From Agelaius tricolor (lineage: Eukaryota; Chordata; Aves; Passeriformes; Icteridae), in NCBI GenBank assembly GCA_023055355.1, contig JALJCS010000002.1, positions 82,299,001-82,363,000 of the forward strand: a DNA stretch of 64,000 bases. The letters are read 5' to 3'. The first letter of the stretch is position 1; the number at the start of each line of letters is the position of its first letter. Below the pieces are notes generated by a model. It did not search any database. It was not told the origin of the DNA and saw nothing but the letters and a program-made list of their open reading frames with translations. Shown one piece after another: positions 22,301 through 34,840 of the stretch. The position numbers were made by a program, and so were the translations under genes.

Positions 22301-25065
22301 TATGCCATAATTGCACATTATCCCATGGTTATCCTTATAAAGAATTATCATTCTCTACACGAGGACATGCATTTATGAATAAAAATACAATGTATTATTT
22401 TAATACACATAATTTTGGGAAAATGAATACACCATGAAGGCTCTCAATGGTTCCTGTAGTTTTCCTGTTATGTTTGTGAAACAGCTCATTGGGATGCAAT
22501 TCATGCCACTTTTGTGTGACAGATTATTTGTAATGAGAACTGGGAATCCCGAGTCACTAAACGGCCAGTCAATTTTTAAACTTCAAAGCAAAACTGAATT
22601 AAATGAATTTATTTTTTATAGTCTACCAGGTGCTTCAATAGCTTCATCTACTACCACTGAGACTGTGAATCTCATATGTCTCCCCTCCATGAATCTCTCC
22701 ACCTAGACCAGGATCTCACAGGTGTCCTGCTGTTTCCCCAAATGAAAAGTGTTAGACTTAATGTCATGAACTTGCTCCGCTCTGTGGACACTGCTGTAGT
22801 ATGTGATACTGTGATTCACAGCCCTTGACTTCTCAGCTTGACCTCTCTCTACACAAAGCTCTGTTATATCTTGTGTCTACCAAATTCTTCCCTCTCTGAC
22901 CTGTCATCTGCTCCTCCCCTCATGGATTTTATGCTTGAGAATGTATTTGCCTTCTCAGCTAACTCACATGCCCCATCTGAAAACATGGGCAGGTTGAACC
23001 TTAAAATGCTGGTATCTGTCTGAAAATAAAATGGGATATTTGTGCACCTCTACAGCTAGAGGAGGGCAAATTTACTTGAGCAAGATGATAGGGAGAGATG
23101 AGAAAAACCCTTCTACAATTTTTGCCTTCTTGGCTAGCAAGAAGTCAGTGGCAGATATCTCTGAGGTTGGGATTTGAAAGCTACTAGAAATCCTGCACTA
23201 GAAATTAATGTTGTCCCATCGTGATGGTGGTGCAGCTGCTACAAATCTGTATTATATAGCAGCATGAAAAAAACTCAAACACAGCAGTTTCAGGTATTGT
23301 ATATCTATTTTATGTGTGATCACTGAACATTATGGATTATGATACTCATTTAAAAAAAAAACAACTAAAAAAGAATAATTTTTCTTTTGTTTGGATTCAT
23401 GACGGAGTTAAGCTTGTTCACCATTATAAATGTAAGATATTGACTCTTAGGGCTTTTGGTTTCATTGCATGCTCAGCAACTGAAGTAAATCCACTACTTT
23501 TGGAATAGTAACAGGTGATAAAAGTCAAACTGGTTTGTTCCATAATTACAATGAATTAATTGCTTCTGAAAGCATTAGAAGTGAATGACTAAAGAATTGA
23601 GGAAAAGAAAACAGTAGATAGGGACAAAAAAGGAATTGCCAATATTAACAAAGAATTTTTTATTTCTCTGTAACTTAGGGATCAAATTGCCCAAGTTTAA
23701 TATGTGAAATAGATTAATGCGAAGTAGAATAATCCCATATGAAACTCATGTACTAATATAGAACTGCCAAAAATTTTGTTCTAAATTATAATTTCAAATG
23801 AAAACCTAAAAAAAACCAAAAATTAAACTCACAAGGACTGAAAATATTTAAATAACTTGTGGAAGTTATTCAGAAAAAGAGCTATCCTAAGCTATATGGG
23901 GAATAAAAAAAAACTTTCAAAATTAATATTTAATGGAACAAAATATTAATATTTTAAAAAACAAAGACTAAGAGGAAAAAAAAAAGCTAAGAAATTATAG
24001 TCCATTTAGAATACAATTTGTGACCTGAAATAGAAACAAAAGATGAGAGCAGCATAATGTGAAAGTCCTGTAGATCTGTATGATGTGAGAAAATTCTGTG
24101 TCATATGACATGGCATTAGTAACAAAACATTAAATAACAGGCTGATGATATAATCAAGGTTTTTAAGTCTGAAATTTAGAGTGATTAAAATCATCTCTGT
24201 GAGCTTGATTCTGCAAAGGTAATGGAAGTAAGGAATATGTTGCCACATAAGAATTTCAAGTGATGTTACACTCTGTGGGAAACAATGCCGAAAAAATACA
24301 CTTAAAAAAAAATAAAATATCAGACACTGGCAAATCCTATTTAAAGGTAAATCTTGGGATGGAAGAAGAAGCAAATTCTCAAAATGGCTGACTTCTGACT
24401 TCCCCACGTCCCTATATCCTTTTAACAGATTTTTGTCTTTCATAGAAAGTAAAAATATACTTCATGAGGAGAAATTTGTCAAAATTTACTATATAAGATA
24501 AACTGCCTGAAGGACATATTGTTTGTAATCTGAGGAAAAACTTGACACTGAATAGTTAAAGGGGCTAAAGAGCACCAAAAGTTGTAACCTCAGACATCAC
24601 AGAGATGACAATCATTATAGGAATGTTTATTTGCTAACAATTCCATTCTTGTCCATAACAGGAAGTTGCAAGCTACAAGCAAAATTTGCAGACAAAAATA
24701 CGTCTTGTCCATCCCAACTGGCATATTTAAAGAAATTGTACATCCCTGTAAGATTGTGATAATTTTTTGTACAAATTAATTATTGAGTAGTTTCCCACAA
24801 TCCTCCTTTGTTTTCAACAAATGTGGAAAATGATGAATATGTGTTTGCACCTATCAAAATGAAAATAAGAGCAACTGTTGTTTAAATGAGAATTCTACTA
24901 GGGAAAAACACTGGCACTGTGCAGCCTGTTAAATGAAGGATATTGTTACAAAGGATACATCTATTCCAGCATCCTAGTTCAGATTACAAGAACTGAATTT
25001 GTTTCACATGTGGCAATCTTCAGTTTTAATTGGAGTTAAGGCTGCTCCAGAGGAATTGCTCTGCC
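19318..25065. other. Long AT-rich stretch without recognisable genes or repeats
   Basis: Nearly 6 kb of AT-rich sequence in which I see no CR1 or LTR. A 12-base tandem duplication (TCAGAAATTAAG twice) lies at about 21279-21302. A 145-codon minus-strand frame at 24006-24443 is long for such AT-rich DNA but has no recognisable domain, signal or splice context. If the region holds conserved regulatory DNA, only a cross-species alignment would show it. Confidence 0.55.
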
Positions 25066-25135
25066 TATGTATATGTATATATCTACATATATTTATATAG
25101 GCTTATATATATGCATATTATATATACACAGACAA
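25066..25135. repeat. AT-rich (TATATG/TATA) microsatellite-like tract
   Basis: Alternating T and A with scattered G and C. Degenerate simple repeat. Confidence 0.8.
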
Positions 25136-27644
25136 TACACATAGAAAGAGGGTTTGGATGTTGGTCCTCAGTCCCTGTTTCACTCCACAAGTTCATTCCT
25201 AGTGGGCATGGTACTTGTCATTAAAGTAGGTACAGACAGAAGTATTCCATCAGTTCTCTGGAACTGTGTTATTGAACACACTTCATCAGGCTGAACTTCC
25301 ACTTTAGCAAGCCTTAATGGCTGGAAGTGAAAGGCTCTTGAATATTTTTTCTCCATAATTTTGCATCAAACTTATTTATTACCACAGTGTTTGCAGCCAA
25401 AATAATGCTGAGCCTCTGGATGCTTGAAAAATATAATATGCTAATACCGATATTTCATATATAGTATAAATAGTCCATACAGCTTTAAAGGAATATTGCA
25501 GTGGATAAATCAAATAAATATAAAGATGAAATTATGGTGAGTTTCTTTGACACCTCATATAAAGTCTAAATTCAACCTTAAATTTCTTATAACACCTGTT
25601 TTTCTTTGTTTGAATTTCAGTTGGGCTATTTCAGAATGATTAAAATGTTGCAGTCTTCTGCATCTAAGAAGTCTGCTACTATATCTTCATATTCCTGTTA
25701 CATTTATGTTCTATCCCATCTGGACTATTTCTAATATAGAGTGATTATTACTACCGAAATATAAATCTTCAAAATATGCTTTCCAATTATTTCTCAACAT
25801 TTTAAAACCTGTCTTTCACCTGTGTTCTAAACAGGCCCTGCCAGTCTTCCATCTTCCCTGTGGATGATTGCGTTTTCTCACTAATGCAAGAACAAAAAAG
25901 TATCAGTAATTTATAACTTCTTTGTCTAGACAATAAATTAGTGTGGGGTACCTCCTAATAAAACAAAGCAACAGAATTCTATCACAATCCAAAAGGCAGT
26001 TCAAAGCTTTTTTAAGAGACCAAGAAGAAGAAAAGAAACTTGCCACTTTTTCACTTGTAACAAAAGGTTAGACAGAGGAAATATTTTCATGCATCAAACT
26101 AAAGACTTGATTTAAAAAGCAAAATAAATATATAACTGAATTCATCAAGGGTGAAATTTGCAGTGATCCAGACATCCCTGGATCCAAGATTAGGGAAATC
26201 CTTCAGATCAGTCTGTGTAATAAATATGAAAAAAACTACTCAGTGGTGGAATAAAATTGGAAATTATTTTCCTAGGTGCTACATTGAGGCTAAAATCTTT
26301 GGAGGACAATTAAAAGTAGGAAGACAAGATTAAAGTCTGTAGTTCTGTTTGTGGAAAAACAAGTTATTAATCTGAATTACAGATTACAATTACATTTTAC
26401 TAAAGCAGACAAATCACAATTATCCAATTTAGTAGATAAAAAATAAAAATGCAGAGGTAAGAAAGTGTGACATGTTTTTGTTCAAGAATAAATGAAAGAA
26501 TTTAGCTCTAAAGGAAATGTACTAATTTCTAATAGACCAACATATTTTTATTTTCCGGGCTTAAAAAATCCTCTAGAATTCACAAATATATTACAAAGTA
26601 GAGTGATTTAGAAATAATTAAGCAAGTAATACCTACCAGTAATTTCACTGTATTGTTCTGTATCTGGCTCCTTAATTATCTGGAAACAGGCCAGAGCAGA
26701 ATGGTCATCATGCCCAATCCCATAAGGTCCTCCTGCCTCTTGAGACATTTTTTCAAGGGAACCTTAACTGAAACTCATCTGTTCTTTGGAAGTTTTGCAG
26801 TGTTATCCATTTTTTTGCCACACAAGACAGGAATCTTGTGTTTTCTCTTATATCATTATAACAGTAAAATATGGGACTGAATTAAAATTAAAATCTTGCT
26901 TGAAGACAGAAACAACTACACTCTGCATTAGAGAAAAGAAATTCCAGGAGTTTACATAGCTAAAACCTCACTGGAATGACAGTGAATTTATTCTGCTTTT
27001 TAATCTTAGAAATCTGAGTTTAATGTTGATTGGTGCCATATTATGGGATACCAATACTTCAATGTAAACGGCATTGATATCACTTAAATACATTTGCTTT
27101 TGTTATAGGAAACAAATTACACATTCCACTTTAAATTGTACACTTTGGGAATGCCAATTTTAAGTTCTTAAAACAGGCATAAAATAACAAATGCTGTGAA
27201 GCAGAGAAAAAGTCCAGTCAACAGTTATTGTTAAACAATATTGACAAAAACACCAGTGCAACAGAACTGTCAAAAATCACTGTTGTAAGCAGATGGATTA
27301 GGGATTGAGAAGATATGGAATATGTTCCAAATAGAAACACCAATTTATCAGATTCTGACAACACTGAGTCTGCAGAAAACATTAAAAGGGAGGGCAGCCA
27401 AGGCTCAAAATAAAAAGTGATAATAAAATAAAATAAGAAGCCAATGAAAGCACTGAGTGGGAGGACAAAACCAGAAGAATTCTTTCCACTGACATAAAGT
27501 CCAGTCAAATACTAGTATAAAAAAGCATAAGAAAAGAACCATCAATACAGAAAAAATATCAGTAAAGAAAAATTCTTTTCTGTCATGAATTAAAGGTTTC
27601 CCTTCCAAGATATTATATGTTTAAGCAAAGCAAATTTCATACCT
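25136..27644. other. AT-rich DNA, no gene seen
   Basis: No repeat family or exon recognised. Short open frames only. Confidence 0.55.
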
Positions 27645-27795
27645 TGTTGGTTTGTGATTGGTTGGTTAGTTGCTTGGTTGGTTTTTTGGGAGAGGGGGGA
27701 TTGTTGGGTTTTGGGTTTGGGGTTTTTTTGTTGGTTTGTTTAGGATTTTTGCTGGTTTGTTTGTCTGTTTTTTCTTGCTGTGTTTTGTTTTTTAA
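27645..27795. repeat. T/G-rich low-complexity tract
   Basis: GGTT, GTTT and TTTG units with almost no A or C on the plus strand. It directly precedes the LTR at 27803. The open frame of 95 codons that starts at 27617 is largely a translation of this tract. Confidence 0.85.
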
Positions 27796-28201
27796 TCAGC
27801 TCTGTTGGAACCCAGGACATCCCTCTGGCTGTCCTGAGCAGTCAAGACTCCTGCCAGGGGGCTCAGAGACCCTGGCACAGAGCCCAAGACTCCTGTGGTT
27901 TTGATTATGACCCATGGAGCAAATTACTAACCTTAGATGAAGATCTGCAGGCCACGACAGTTAAGTAGAATAATAGTGAATTTATCATGGGTTGAAAAAG
28001 TAGATTTTGGGGTTTTCTAGAACGGGGGTTCTAGAAAGGGGGCAAGATGGAGGGATCTGGGTGTGTCTCCTTCTTCTTCTTGGCCTCCATCTTCTGCTGT
28101 GATGTTGGCACGTTTAGATTGGTTTAGAGTAGAAGCTCACTGTCTAACACAGGTGATAGGTATTGGAAAGTAATTGCAAATATTATACAGGTAGTTTTTA
28201 G

Positions 28202-28207
28202 TATAAA
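28202..28207 (+). promoter_or_regulatory. TATA box of the LTR promoter
   Basis: TATAAA in the expected place, about 100 bp upstream of the LTR polyadenylation signal. Whether it is active is unknown. Confidence 0.55.
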
Positions 28208-28302
28208 GACACAACACTGCCCTGGGGCAGGCAGAAAGCCTCTGACTGTCTTGCTGAGCGGATCTTGGCTGGACAGGAGAAAGAATTTTATAGCTAAGAT
28301 AC

Positions 28303-28308
28303 AATAAA
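28303..28308 (+). terminator. LTR polyadenylation signal
   Basis: AATAAA within the R region of the solo LTR, followed by a CT/TG-containing stretch. Confidence 0.6.
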
Positions 28309-28433
28309 TAACCTTGAGACCGAGAAATGAAGAGCTCTGACTCCTTCTTTGAGCGCTGGGCTGGGAAAAGAGACTTTTTAATATTTCTTGGGGTCAGAGT
28401 GACCAGCTAGAGACCCCAAGAAGCTCTGTGTGA

Positions 28434-31400
28434 ATCCTTCCATAAACTGGGAATTTAACTTTCTCTTGAAAACAACTTGGTGTGTTTTTAAACATAATTC
28501 TAAATCACTTTCAGTGTGGTTGAAACACATTCAATGAACTGGGCCTGTCTTATCTTTAAACTAAGCGTTTTTACAAGATTAATTATGTAAACATATTTTT
28601 AAGGTGAAATATCATATATAGGCATTTAAACCAGGATTCAGTGCAGGAATCTACAAAAGTCTATCTAGGCTGGTAATTGATGCATGAAAAGAAGGGAATA
28701 GAGAAATACTGTTACGGAAAACAGGGTTAGTGCTGCCCATCTGTGCATATATCATCAATTGTACTGCAGGTGTTTCTGAAAGGCAGACACCCACTCATAG
28801 CCTCTGTTTGTGATAGACATGGCACTAAATTATGTAGTTCTCATTCTAAATCCATTAAGGGTACTCTAAGGCTTCAAGTAATATCAGTAATCCAAGCCAA
28901 TGTTTACATAATTTTACATCAATTGTTAGGAGTCTGCATTTAAAAAGGGCAAAATCTGAACCTAAAATTACTTAAATGGGTAAGGAAATAATGAGGGGCC
29001 AGCCAAAAAAACCTACAAAGCAAATTAAAAAAGCAGATCTAAAAAACTGCCTTCCTGGCCAGTGTCAGGTAGTCAAGGAAGTTGAAAGCAAAATGCTTGT
29101 CATAAAAAAAGTGCTCAAAATAGGTAAAAATTTTAAATGTTGTGCGCTTTTCAGAAAAAAAGTGGTTACCACATCCCCTGAAACTCAGGTGTGAAATAGT
29201 GATTGTGGTTGGTAGTTTGGTGCTAAAAAGCAAAAAATTAAAAATATAGAGGATAAATTAATAGAATTATCAACATTGACAGTGACCTTACATTTTACAT
29301 TCAAAAAAATATTTAGATTAAACCTTTTGAGAGTATTTAATGAAAAATTAAGTCAGTGCTGCTATTTCTGTTGATTTGATTTTTTTGTGGTACTGCATAT
29401 TACAAGTATTCTAGTTTTCTAATAAAGGGTATGCATGGTCCCACCATGTGCCTTTCTTCCTTTACTCACTCCTCTACCAAGGCTGTTCTCCCTTGAAGTG
29501 CTAAGAGGCAGCTGACCAGACTAATAAAATTGACTTCAGTATTGGGAGCTCTGTGTTATGCAGTCTTCCTTCTCTGAGGAATGCAAGAAGGATTCTGACT
29601 GTCTGACAACCAACTCACCAGCTATTTTCAATATTCTGAAACCTTCCTTGAAAGTTCTGAAGCAAAAGAGCTTTTAAAAATCTTGCCTGCTCTAGTTTCT
29701 GAAATATTAGGCTGGTACTTTACATATGTAAGTATCTGTGGGGGATTTTTTCTACATTGCATCCTTTAATTTAAAAGAGATCGATTGTTTTCCAAAATAA
29801 TTGTCTCTTATTTCTCATTAGGAAAGGCTATATAAAGGAAGATTATCTAGAATTGGGACATTTTCTTCATCTAGCAGCACCTAGAAACTGGAAAGCCAAA
29901 AAGAACTTATCCTGCATGAAAATAACTAATTTCTCTAAAATGTTTGGGCTGGAATTTTTTATTTTTTTTGGAGGGACTGGGGGGAGAGGAGTTTTGGTTG
30001 GTTGTTTGGTTGGTTTAGTTTTCCCAAGTCACTTAGGCTTTTGGCTGTTGGCAGGTGGGGGAAGAGGGGTTAGGGTGTCCTACAAAAATAAATATTCATC
30101 TTTCTGCTTTGTTAGTTAAGTTACCTTTTTGACACCCATAGCTTTGACTACTTCAGAAATGCAGTAAGCAAAGCAAAGGAAATAACTGAAATTAAATTCC
30201 AGTGGACCAAATTATGGAAAAAAGCCTTCAAGAATTTGTGCATTTGGTCTGTAAGATATGACTGTGAGACTCCATTTTTTTATTTCTTGGAATTAAAGAA
30301 AAATTAAGCTTTTGCTAGTGAAGCATACCTTCATTTACAAAAAAACCTTCCATGTGAATGACTTCCCTTCTTCCTCACTGCTTGCAGAATGGGCAATATG
30401 TTTGAACTAAGAAAACATACCACCTCAATCAAAACCAGGTATATTTCATATCTGTAAACAGGTAAAAGAATCAAAACCTATGGAAAAATATTATTTTAGA
30501 AATTTAGCAGAAGCACAGAAAATATCCATTTGCAGTGTCAGATGATGAATTGACAAGTTTTTTACATTTCGACATGTATTTATTGTGCATCTGTTTTCAT
30601 CCAATCTGCTTTGGTCTTTCTGTAACTGCAACAATGAAAGAGGAGCCCTTGTTATTAGTTATTGAATTCAATGCCAGCAGCTCTTAGAATTTAACCTCAA
30701 GGTTAGTGAGGAACTAATGTATCACTTATTTTGGCTGGCTTCTTTGTAGCATCCTCTGTTAATAGGACCCAAGAGACAACTGAATAGGAGTAATCATATC
30801 AACAAAATGTGCTGTAATACTGCATAAACATTACTACAAACTGATCACCCTTATGAACACATCCAAAGGGACTTTATAGCCCTCGCAATATTGTCAGAGA
30901 TACTCATAAGAATAAGTTAAGGGGGAGAATAATTCTCCCTAAGACAGCATGTCTCCTGCTGTCCTCATGCACAAATGCTTGAGAAGCCAGAGTTTTAATT
31001 GTTTTGAAGTTTTGTGGTAAGGTCTGGCACATTTAATGGAATGCATTCAAAAGTAAAGTTCAGGGCAGTCCAATACAAGCAGAAACACACAGCAAAATAT
31101 CCTTGATTTTTCTAAAAACTGCTCAGTTGCTCCACAAAACGTTTCTCGTGACCTTACAGTAAGTTTTCCTTTTGGAATTCAGAAAGATAAATTATAGACA
31201 AAGCATTAGGTGGTCAAATAGACAGTAGAAAAATCTCAGAGGCATATTGTAACATTGATGTGCTCCTCTCCAAATTCTGGTAGGTTATCTTCATGCTGGC
31301 ATTAGTGAAATTTGAAAAGCAAGTTATAGTTTGGTCAAGAGAGATACAGTGATGTGGTGGGTTTTAGGGGGAAAAAAAATTAATATTAAACCAAAGGAAC

Positions 31401-32837
31401 TTCAGCACATGGCAATGTTACTAAATCTTCCTCATGAGAAAGTATGTCAATGAGCCTGAATTCTTAAATAAAGCATACCATTAGAGTTACCATTCATTAT
31501 GTTTCTTTCCTTCCCTTAATAAAAAATAGTGAGTCATCTCTGAACAGCTGGTGAAGTTACAAGATTCAGATAAATGCTTCCCAGGTTGCAACTGGGCTAC
31601 AACAGAGGAACATGACATGAAAAATAAATGAGCACACAAAATGCGTAACAGTACTTCTGTGAAATCGAGCATACTTCTTTCTTCAGAACTTCTTTTTCTT
31701 CAAAATAAAATCTGATTTTGAAACATAAATTTAGAGAATATGAGTTTAAAATTTATTTTATCGACTTTTTAAAATTAAGAAATATGAACATTTATACTTT
31801 AGGTAGATCTTCTTGCAAATTAAAAATCAATAGGAATATATTGGTGTTGTACCATTATTCAAGTCATGGTCTTCTGATTTCATGAATTACATTGATTGTT
31901 GACTCATGAAAGTGCACCAGTCCCATTAGAACTAAATGAAAGACAGTAAAAGTAGAAGTACTGCTAAATTAGCTTGAGAGTTGTTTGTTGCTACTTGATA
32001 CTTTGAAGTATCCCTTCTCTCAATTGGTTTTGTGAGGACCTCACAGTAGAAAGGCTCAAGACACCACTTAGTGCTAAGAGTTAAAGAACAGATGAGTTTA
32101 AACATATAAAAATAAAACAAGTACTCCTGAATCAATACTACACATGCTACATCAAATAATCTGGATGCAAAAAGGAATGGTTGGTGCTTAGTACCAAAAC
32201 CACACATCACAGTTGGAAATTCAGTCACTGGAAAATTATTTTACTGTCTGGATTGTATCTCAGACCTCAGAATACAATGGGTACAAATGGATATAACATT
32301 TATTTAATATATGGCTAAGCATTTTATTGCATATTTTAACCAAATAAATACATTCAGGTCATGAAGTATTGAATTTATCATGACAAATTATGCAGAACAG
32401 AATAATTTCTCAATTATCATTGTTCTACTTATTTGGTATCATTCTTAAAAATCTTTAGGTGTTATTTCTTGTATTTGTATATATATTTTTAGGCAGTATC
32501 TCATTTATCTATTGAAATATAATTCCTTCCACCAAAATATTGAAGAGATTAGTTTTATATTATACACAAAATAATTTGATTTGAGGTCAACTTTTATTCT
32601 ATTTTAAAAGAATTCAGAATGTAAGGAAACCGGTTTTATATAAAACAAATGGGTTTTGGTTAATTGATTTTTTTTTACTTTCTCTTTCACCCTAATTTTA
32701 GAGGAAAAAATCCTTTAAAATGTTGCTGGAAACATTTTGTTGCTCTTTTGAGACCCTCCAGTGAACTGAAAAATCCATTATTTACTCAGCACTTCTCTTC
32801 AGCTTTGCCTTTTTTGCACAGGTATTTGGCTGCCTGG
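28434..32837. other. AT-rich DNA, no gene seen
   Basis: About 4.4 kb without recognisable CR1 or LTR. A G/T-rich patch lies at 29955-30030. A small perfect palindrome, GGGAGAAT-A-ATTCTCCC, lies near 30922-30940. The open frame beginning 32664 starts in unrelated sequence and only enters CR1 after about 32838. Confidence 0.55.
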
Positions 32838-33700
32838 TTTGCAGTGACCATGAAATGGTGGAGTTCAAAATCCTTAGGGCAGGAGGGAGGATGTGCAGTG
32901 AGATCACTACCCTGTATTGTAGGACAGCAGACTTTGACCTCTTCAGGGATCTGCTTGATAGAGTACTGTGGGATAAACACCTGGAGGGAAGAGGTAAACC
33001 AGAAAGCTGATTGCTATTTAAGGATCGCTTCCTCCAAGTTCAGGAGCAATGCATCCCAAAAAAGAGGAAATCAGGCAAAAATGCCAGAAGGCCTGTGTGA
33101 ATGAACAAGAAGTTCCTGGACAAACTCAAACACACACACAAAAAAAAAAAAAAAAAAGCCTGCAGAGGGTGGAAGCAAGGTTGGGTAGCCTGGGTGGAAT
33201 ACACAAAAATTGTCTGGGCAGTTGAGGACTCAGGCAGGAAAGCTAAAACCTTGATAGAATTAAACCTGTCCAGGGCCATCACAAACAACAAAAACTACTT
33301 CTGCAGGTACATCAGTTATAAACAGAAGACTGAGGAAAACATGAGCCCTGAACAGAAGGAAAAAGGAAACCTGGTTACCTGGACATGGAGAAGGCTGCAG
33401 TACTCAATGACTTTTGTACCTCAGTCTTCACTGGCAAGTGTAGTCACACTGCCTTAATCACAGAATGCAAAGGCAGGTAATGGGAAAATGAATAGAAACC
33501 CACTGCAGGAGAAAATCGAGTTTCAGAACATCTAAGGAAGGTACACAATCCCATGGGTCTTGATGAGATGCATCTGCAGATCCTGAGGGCTAAACCACTG
33601 TCCATAGTAATTGAGAAGTCATGGCAGTACAATGAAGTTCTCCCTCATTGGAAAGGAGGATATCTAACTAACATTTTTAAAAAGGGAAAAAAGGAAGAGC
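32838..33700 (+). mobile_element. CR1 LINE fragment between endonuclease and reverse-transcriptase parts, sense
   Basis: Broken translation follows the CR1 second ORF in order: a DHEMVEF-like end of the endonuclease (about 32848-32870), a DFDLFRDLL-like segment near 32930, RGWKQGWVAW (33160-33195), KAKTLIELNLSRAI (33241-33285), then an LVTWTWRRLQ-type region. Last come LDEMHLQIL (33556-33582) and EKSWQYNEVLPHWKGG...NIFKKGKK (33610-33695). Frame changes and stops interrupt it. A (CA)n plus poly(A) run at 33129-33157 lies inside coding sequence. The element stops just before the catalytic core. Confidence 0.85.
33129..33157. repeat. (CA)n followed by poly(A), inside the CR1
   Basis: CACACACACA followed by a run of about 17 A. 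It expands an A-rich codon stretch of the CR1 frame. Confidence 0.9.
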
Positions 33701-34329
33701 TCCCCCTTTCCCTACTTCTATCTCTGCTTCTCTACTTTTACAGTTAAATGATCCACACTACTGGCTTTGGCTTATGGTCTCATTTGCACCTCAATTTGGC
33801 CAGAGGCATCATCTTTCTAATGATTTTAATAATGTTGTCTCAGCTGTTAAACAAAGACCACAGAAAGGTAGAAAGTTAGGTTTCTTTTCAGGTTTTTCTT
33901 ATGGTATCTTTAAATCAGTTAAGTGCTTTAGTGTCAAATACTTGAGATGGAAACATGACTGATGTTTTGAAGAATTTAAAAAGCTGACAATATGACCAAT
34001 TATTTGCACTAGTTAAGGCTCTCTGACATTTTTATGCTCGTAGTCTCCAACCAGAACTTGTTTATTCTCTCAGAAGTTACATGTCAGTGGGGATTTTAAG
34101 TACAGACACATAATATTGACAAGAAACTACAAACCGTATCCATAATAACTTTTAAAACAAATTGTATGCCTCCCTGTCTTGTTTCATATATCCTTATTTC
34201 AGTAGTCTATCAGGAAGGAAAGAAAGGAGAGAATATTAAATACAATCTTAAGGCACAGAATTTCAGGGGGGAAAAAAGCGAAAATGAGGGAAATACAATG
34301 AGATGGAATTAGATGACACAGAGTTACAT
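33701..34329. other. Unclassified AT-rich DNA between two CR1 pieces
   Basis: No family recognised. It separates the CR1 piece ending at the RT N-terminal side from the 3' piece starting at 34330. If the two pieces are one element, this stretch replaced its reverse-transcriptase core. Confidence 0.5.
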
Positions 34330-34360
34330 AATGCTAGAAAAATACATAATGCTAGAAAAC
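34306..34360. repeat. Short tandem duplication
   Basis: The unit ACATAATGCTAGAAAA occurs twice in a row at about 34326-34358, at the left edge of the CR1 3' piece. Confidence 0.75.
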
Positions 34361-34840
34361 ACCTCAAGTATTGTATCCTGTTTCCTCAACACTGGAGAAA
34401 CTTTAACCTGTTGGAGCCAATCCAGAGAAGAGCTGCCAAGCTGATCAGAGTAATGAAGAACGTCTCCTATATGAAAAGGCTGAGAGAATTAGGATTGTTC
34501 AGCCTGGAAAAGAAAGCGGCTCTGAGTGACCTAATGGCAGCCTTCCAGTTTCTGAAGGGAACTTACAGGAAAGATGGGGCAAGACTACTTACAGAAGCAT
34601 TTGCAGTGGGTTTAAACTGATAGAGAAAATGTTTTGATTAGACATTAGGAAAAAGTTTTTTGACTGTTAGGGTGTTGAAGCACTGGAACAGGTTGTCCAA
34701 GGAAGTTGCATATACCTCATCCCTGGAGGTATTCAAGGCCTGGTCTAGACGACGATTTCCTCAGCTACAACAGGAGGTTTGGAACTAGGTAATCTTCAAG
34801 TTCTCTGTCCTGGGTAACCCAAAATGTTACAATATTCCAT
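34330..34840 (+). mobile_element. CR1 LINE 3' end, sense
   Basis: The C-terminal part of the CR1 second ORF is readable: LLEPIQRRAAKLI (34401-34445), [20 protein letters not shown] (34476-34535) and an LKGTYRKDGARL segment near 34552. The 3' untranslated part follows (GCACTGGAACAGGTTGTCC, CTGGAGGTATTCAAGGCCTGG). It ends near GGTAACCCAAAATGTTACAATATTCC, a decayed CR1 3' end. Stops are present. Confidence 0.85.

Larger units (their letters stand above)
27803..28433 (+). mobile_element. Solo LTR, relatively well preserved, sense
   Basis: It starts TGTTGGAACCC and follows closely an LTR type I recall from songbird endogenous retroviruses. A TATA box lies at 28202-28207 and an AATAAA at 28303-28308. 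The spacing of about 100 bp between them suits a retroviral promoter and R region. After the signal comes the typical GAGCGCTGGGCTGGGAAAAG stretch and a GGGGTCAGAGTGACC block near the 3' end. The 3' edge is not clearly CA and no flanking duplication could be confirmed, so the right border is approximate. The sequence looks less decayed than the other LTRs here, suggesting a younger insertion. No viral genes are next to it. Confidence 0.8.

Noticed and set aside
22434..22706. 90-codon frame as a possible exon
   Set aside because: No domain and no convincing acceptor or donor pair. Typical of chance.
24006..24443. 145-codon minus-strand frame in AT-rich DNA
   Set aside because: No recognisable domain, no Kozak or splice context, and composition rich in Leu, Phe and Ile as expected from AT-rich DNA. 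Would be reconsidered only with protein-level conservation.
30922..30940. Short 17-base palindrome
   Set aside because: Perfect but short, and expected to occur by chance in a window of this size.
32664..33104. 146-codon plus-strand frame as a possible gene
   Set aside because: The first half is unrelated AT-rich DNA and the second half is CR1 second-ORF sequence in a shifted frame.
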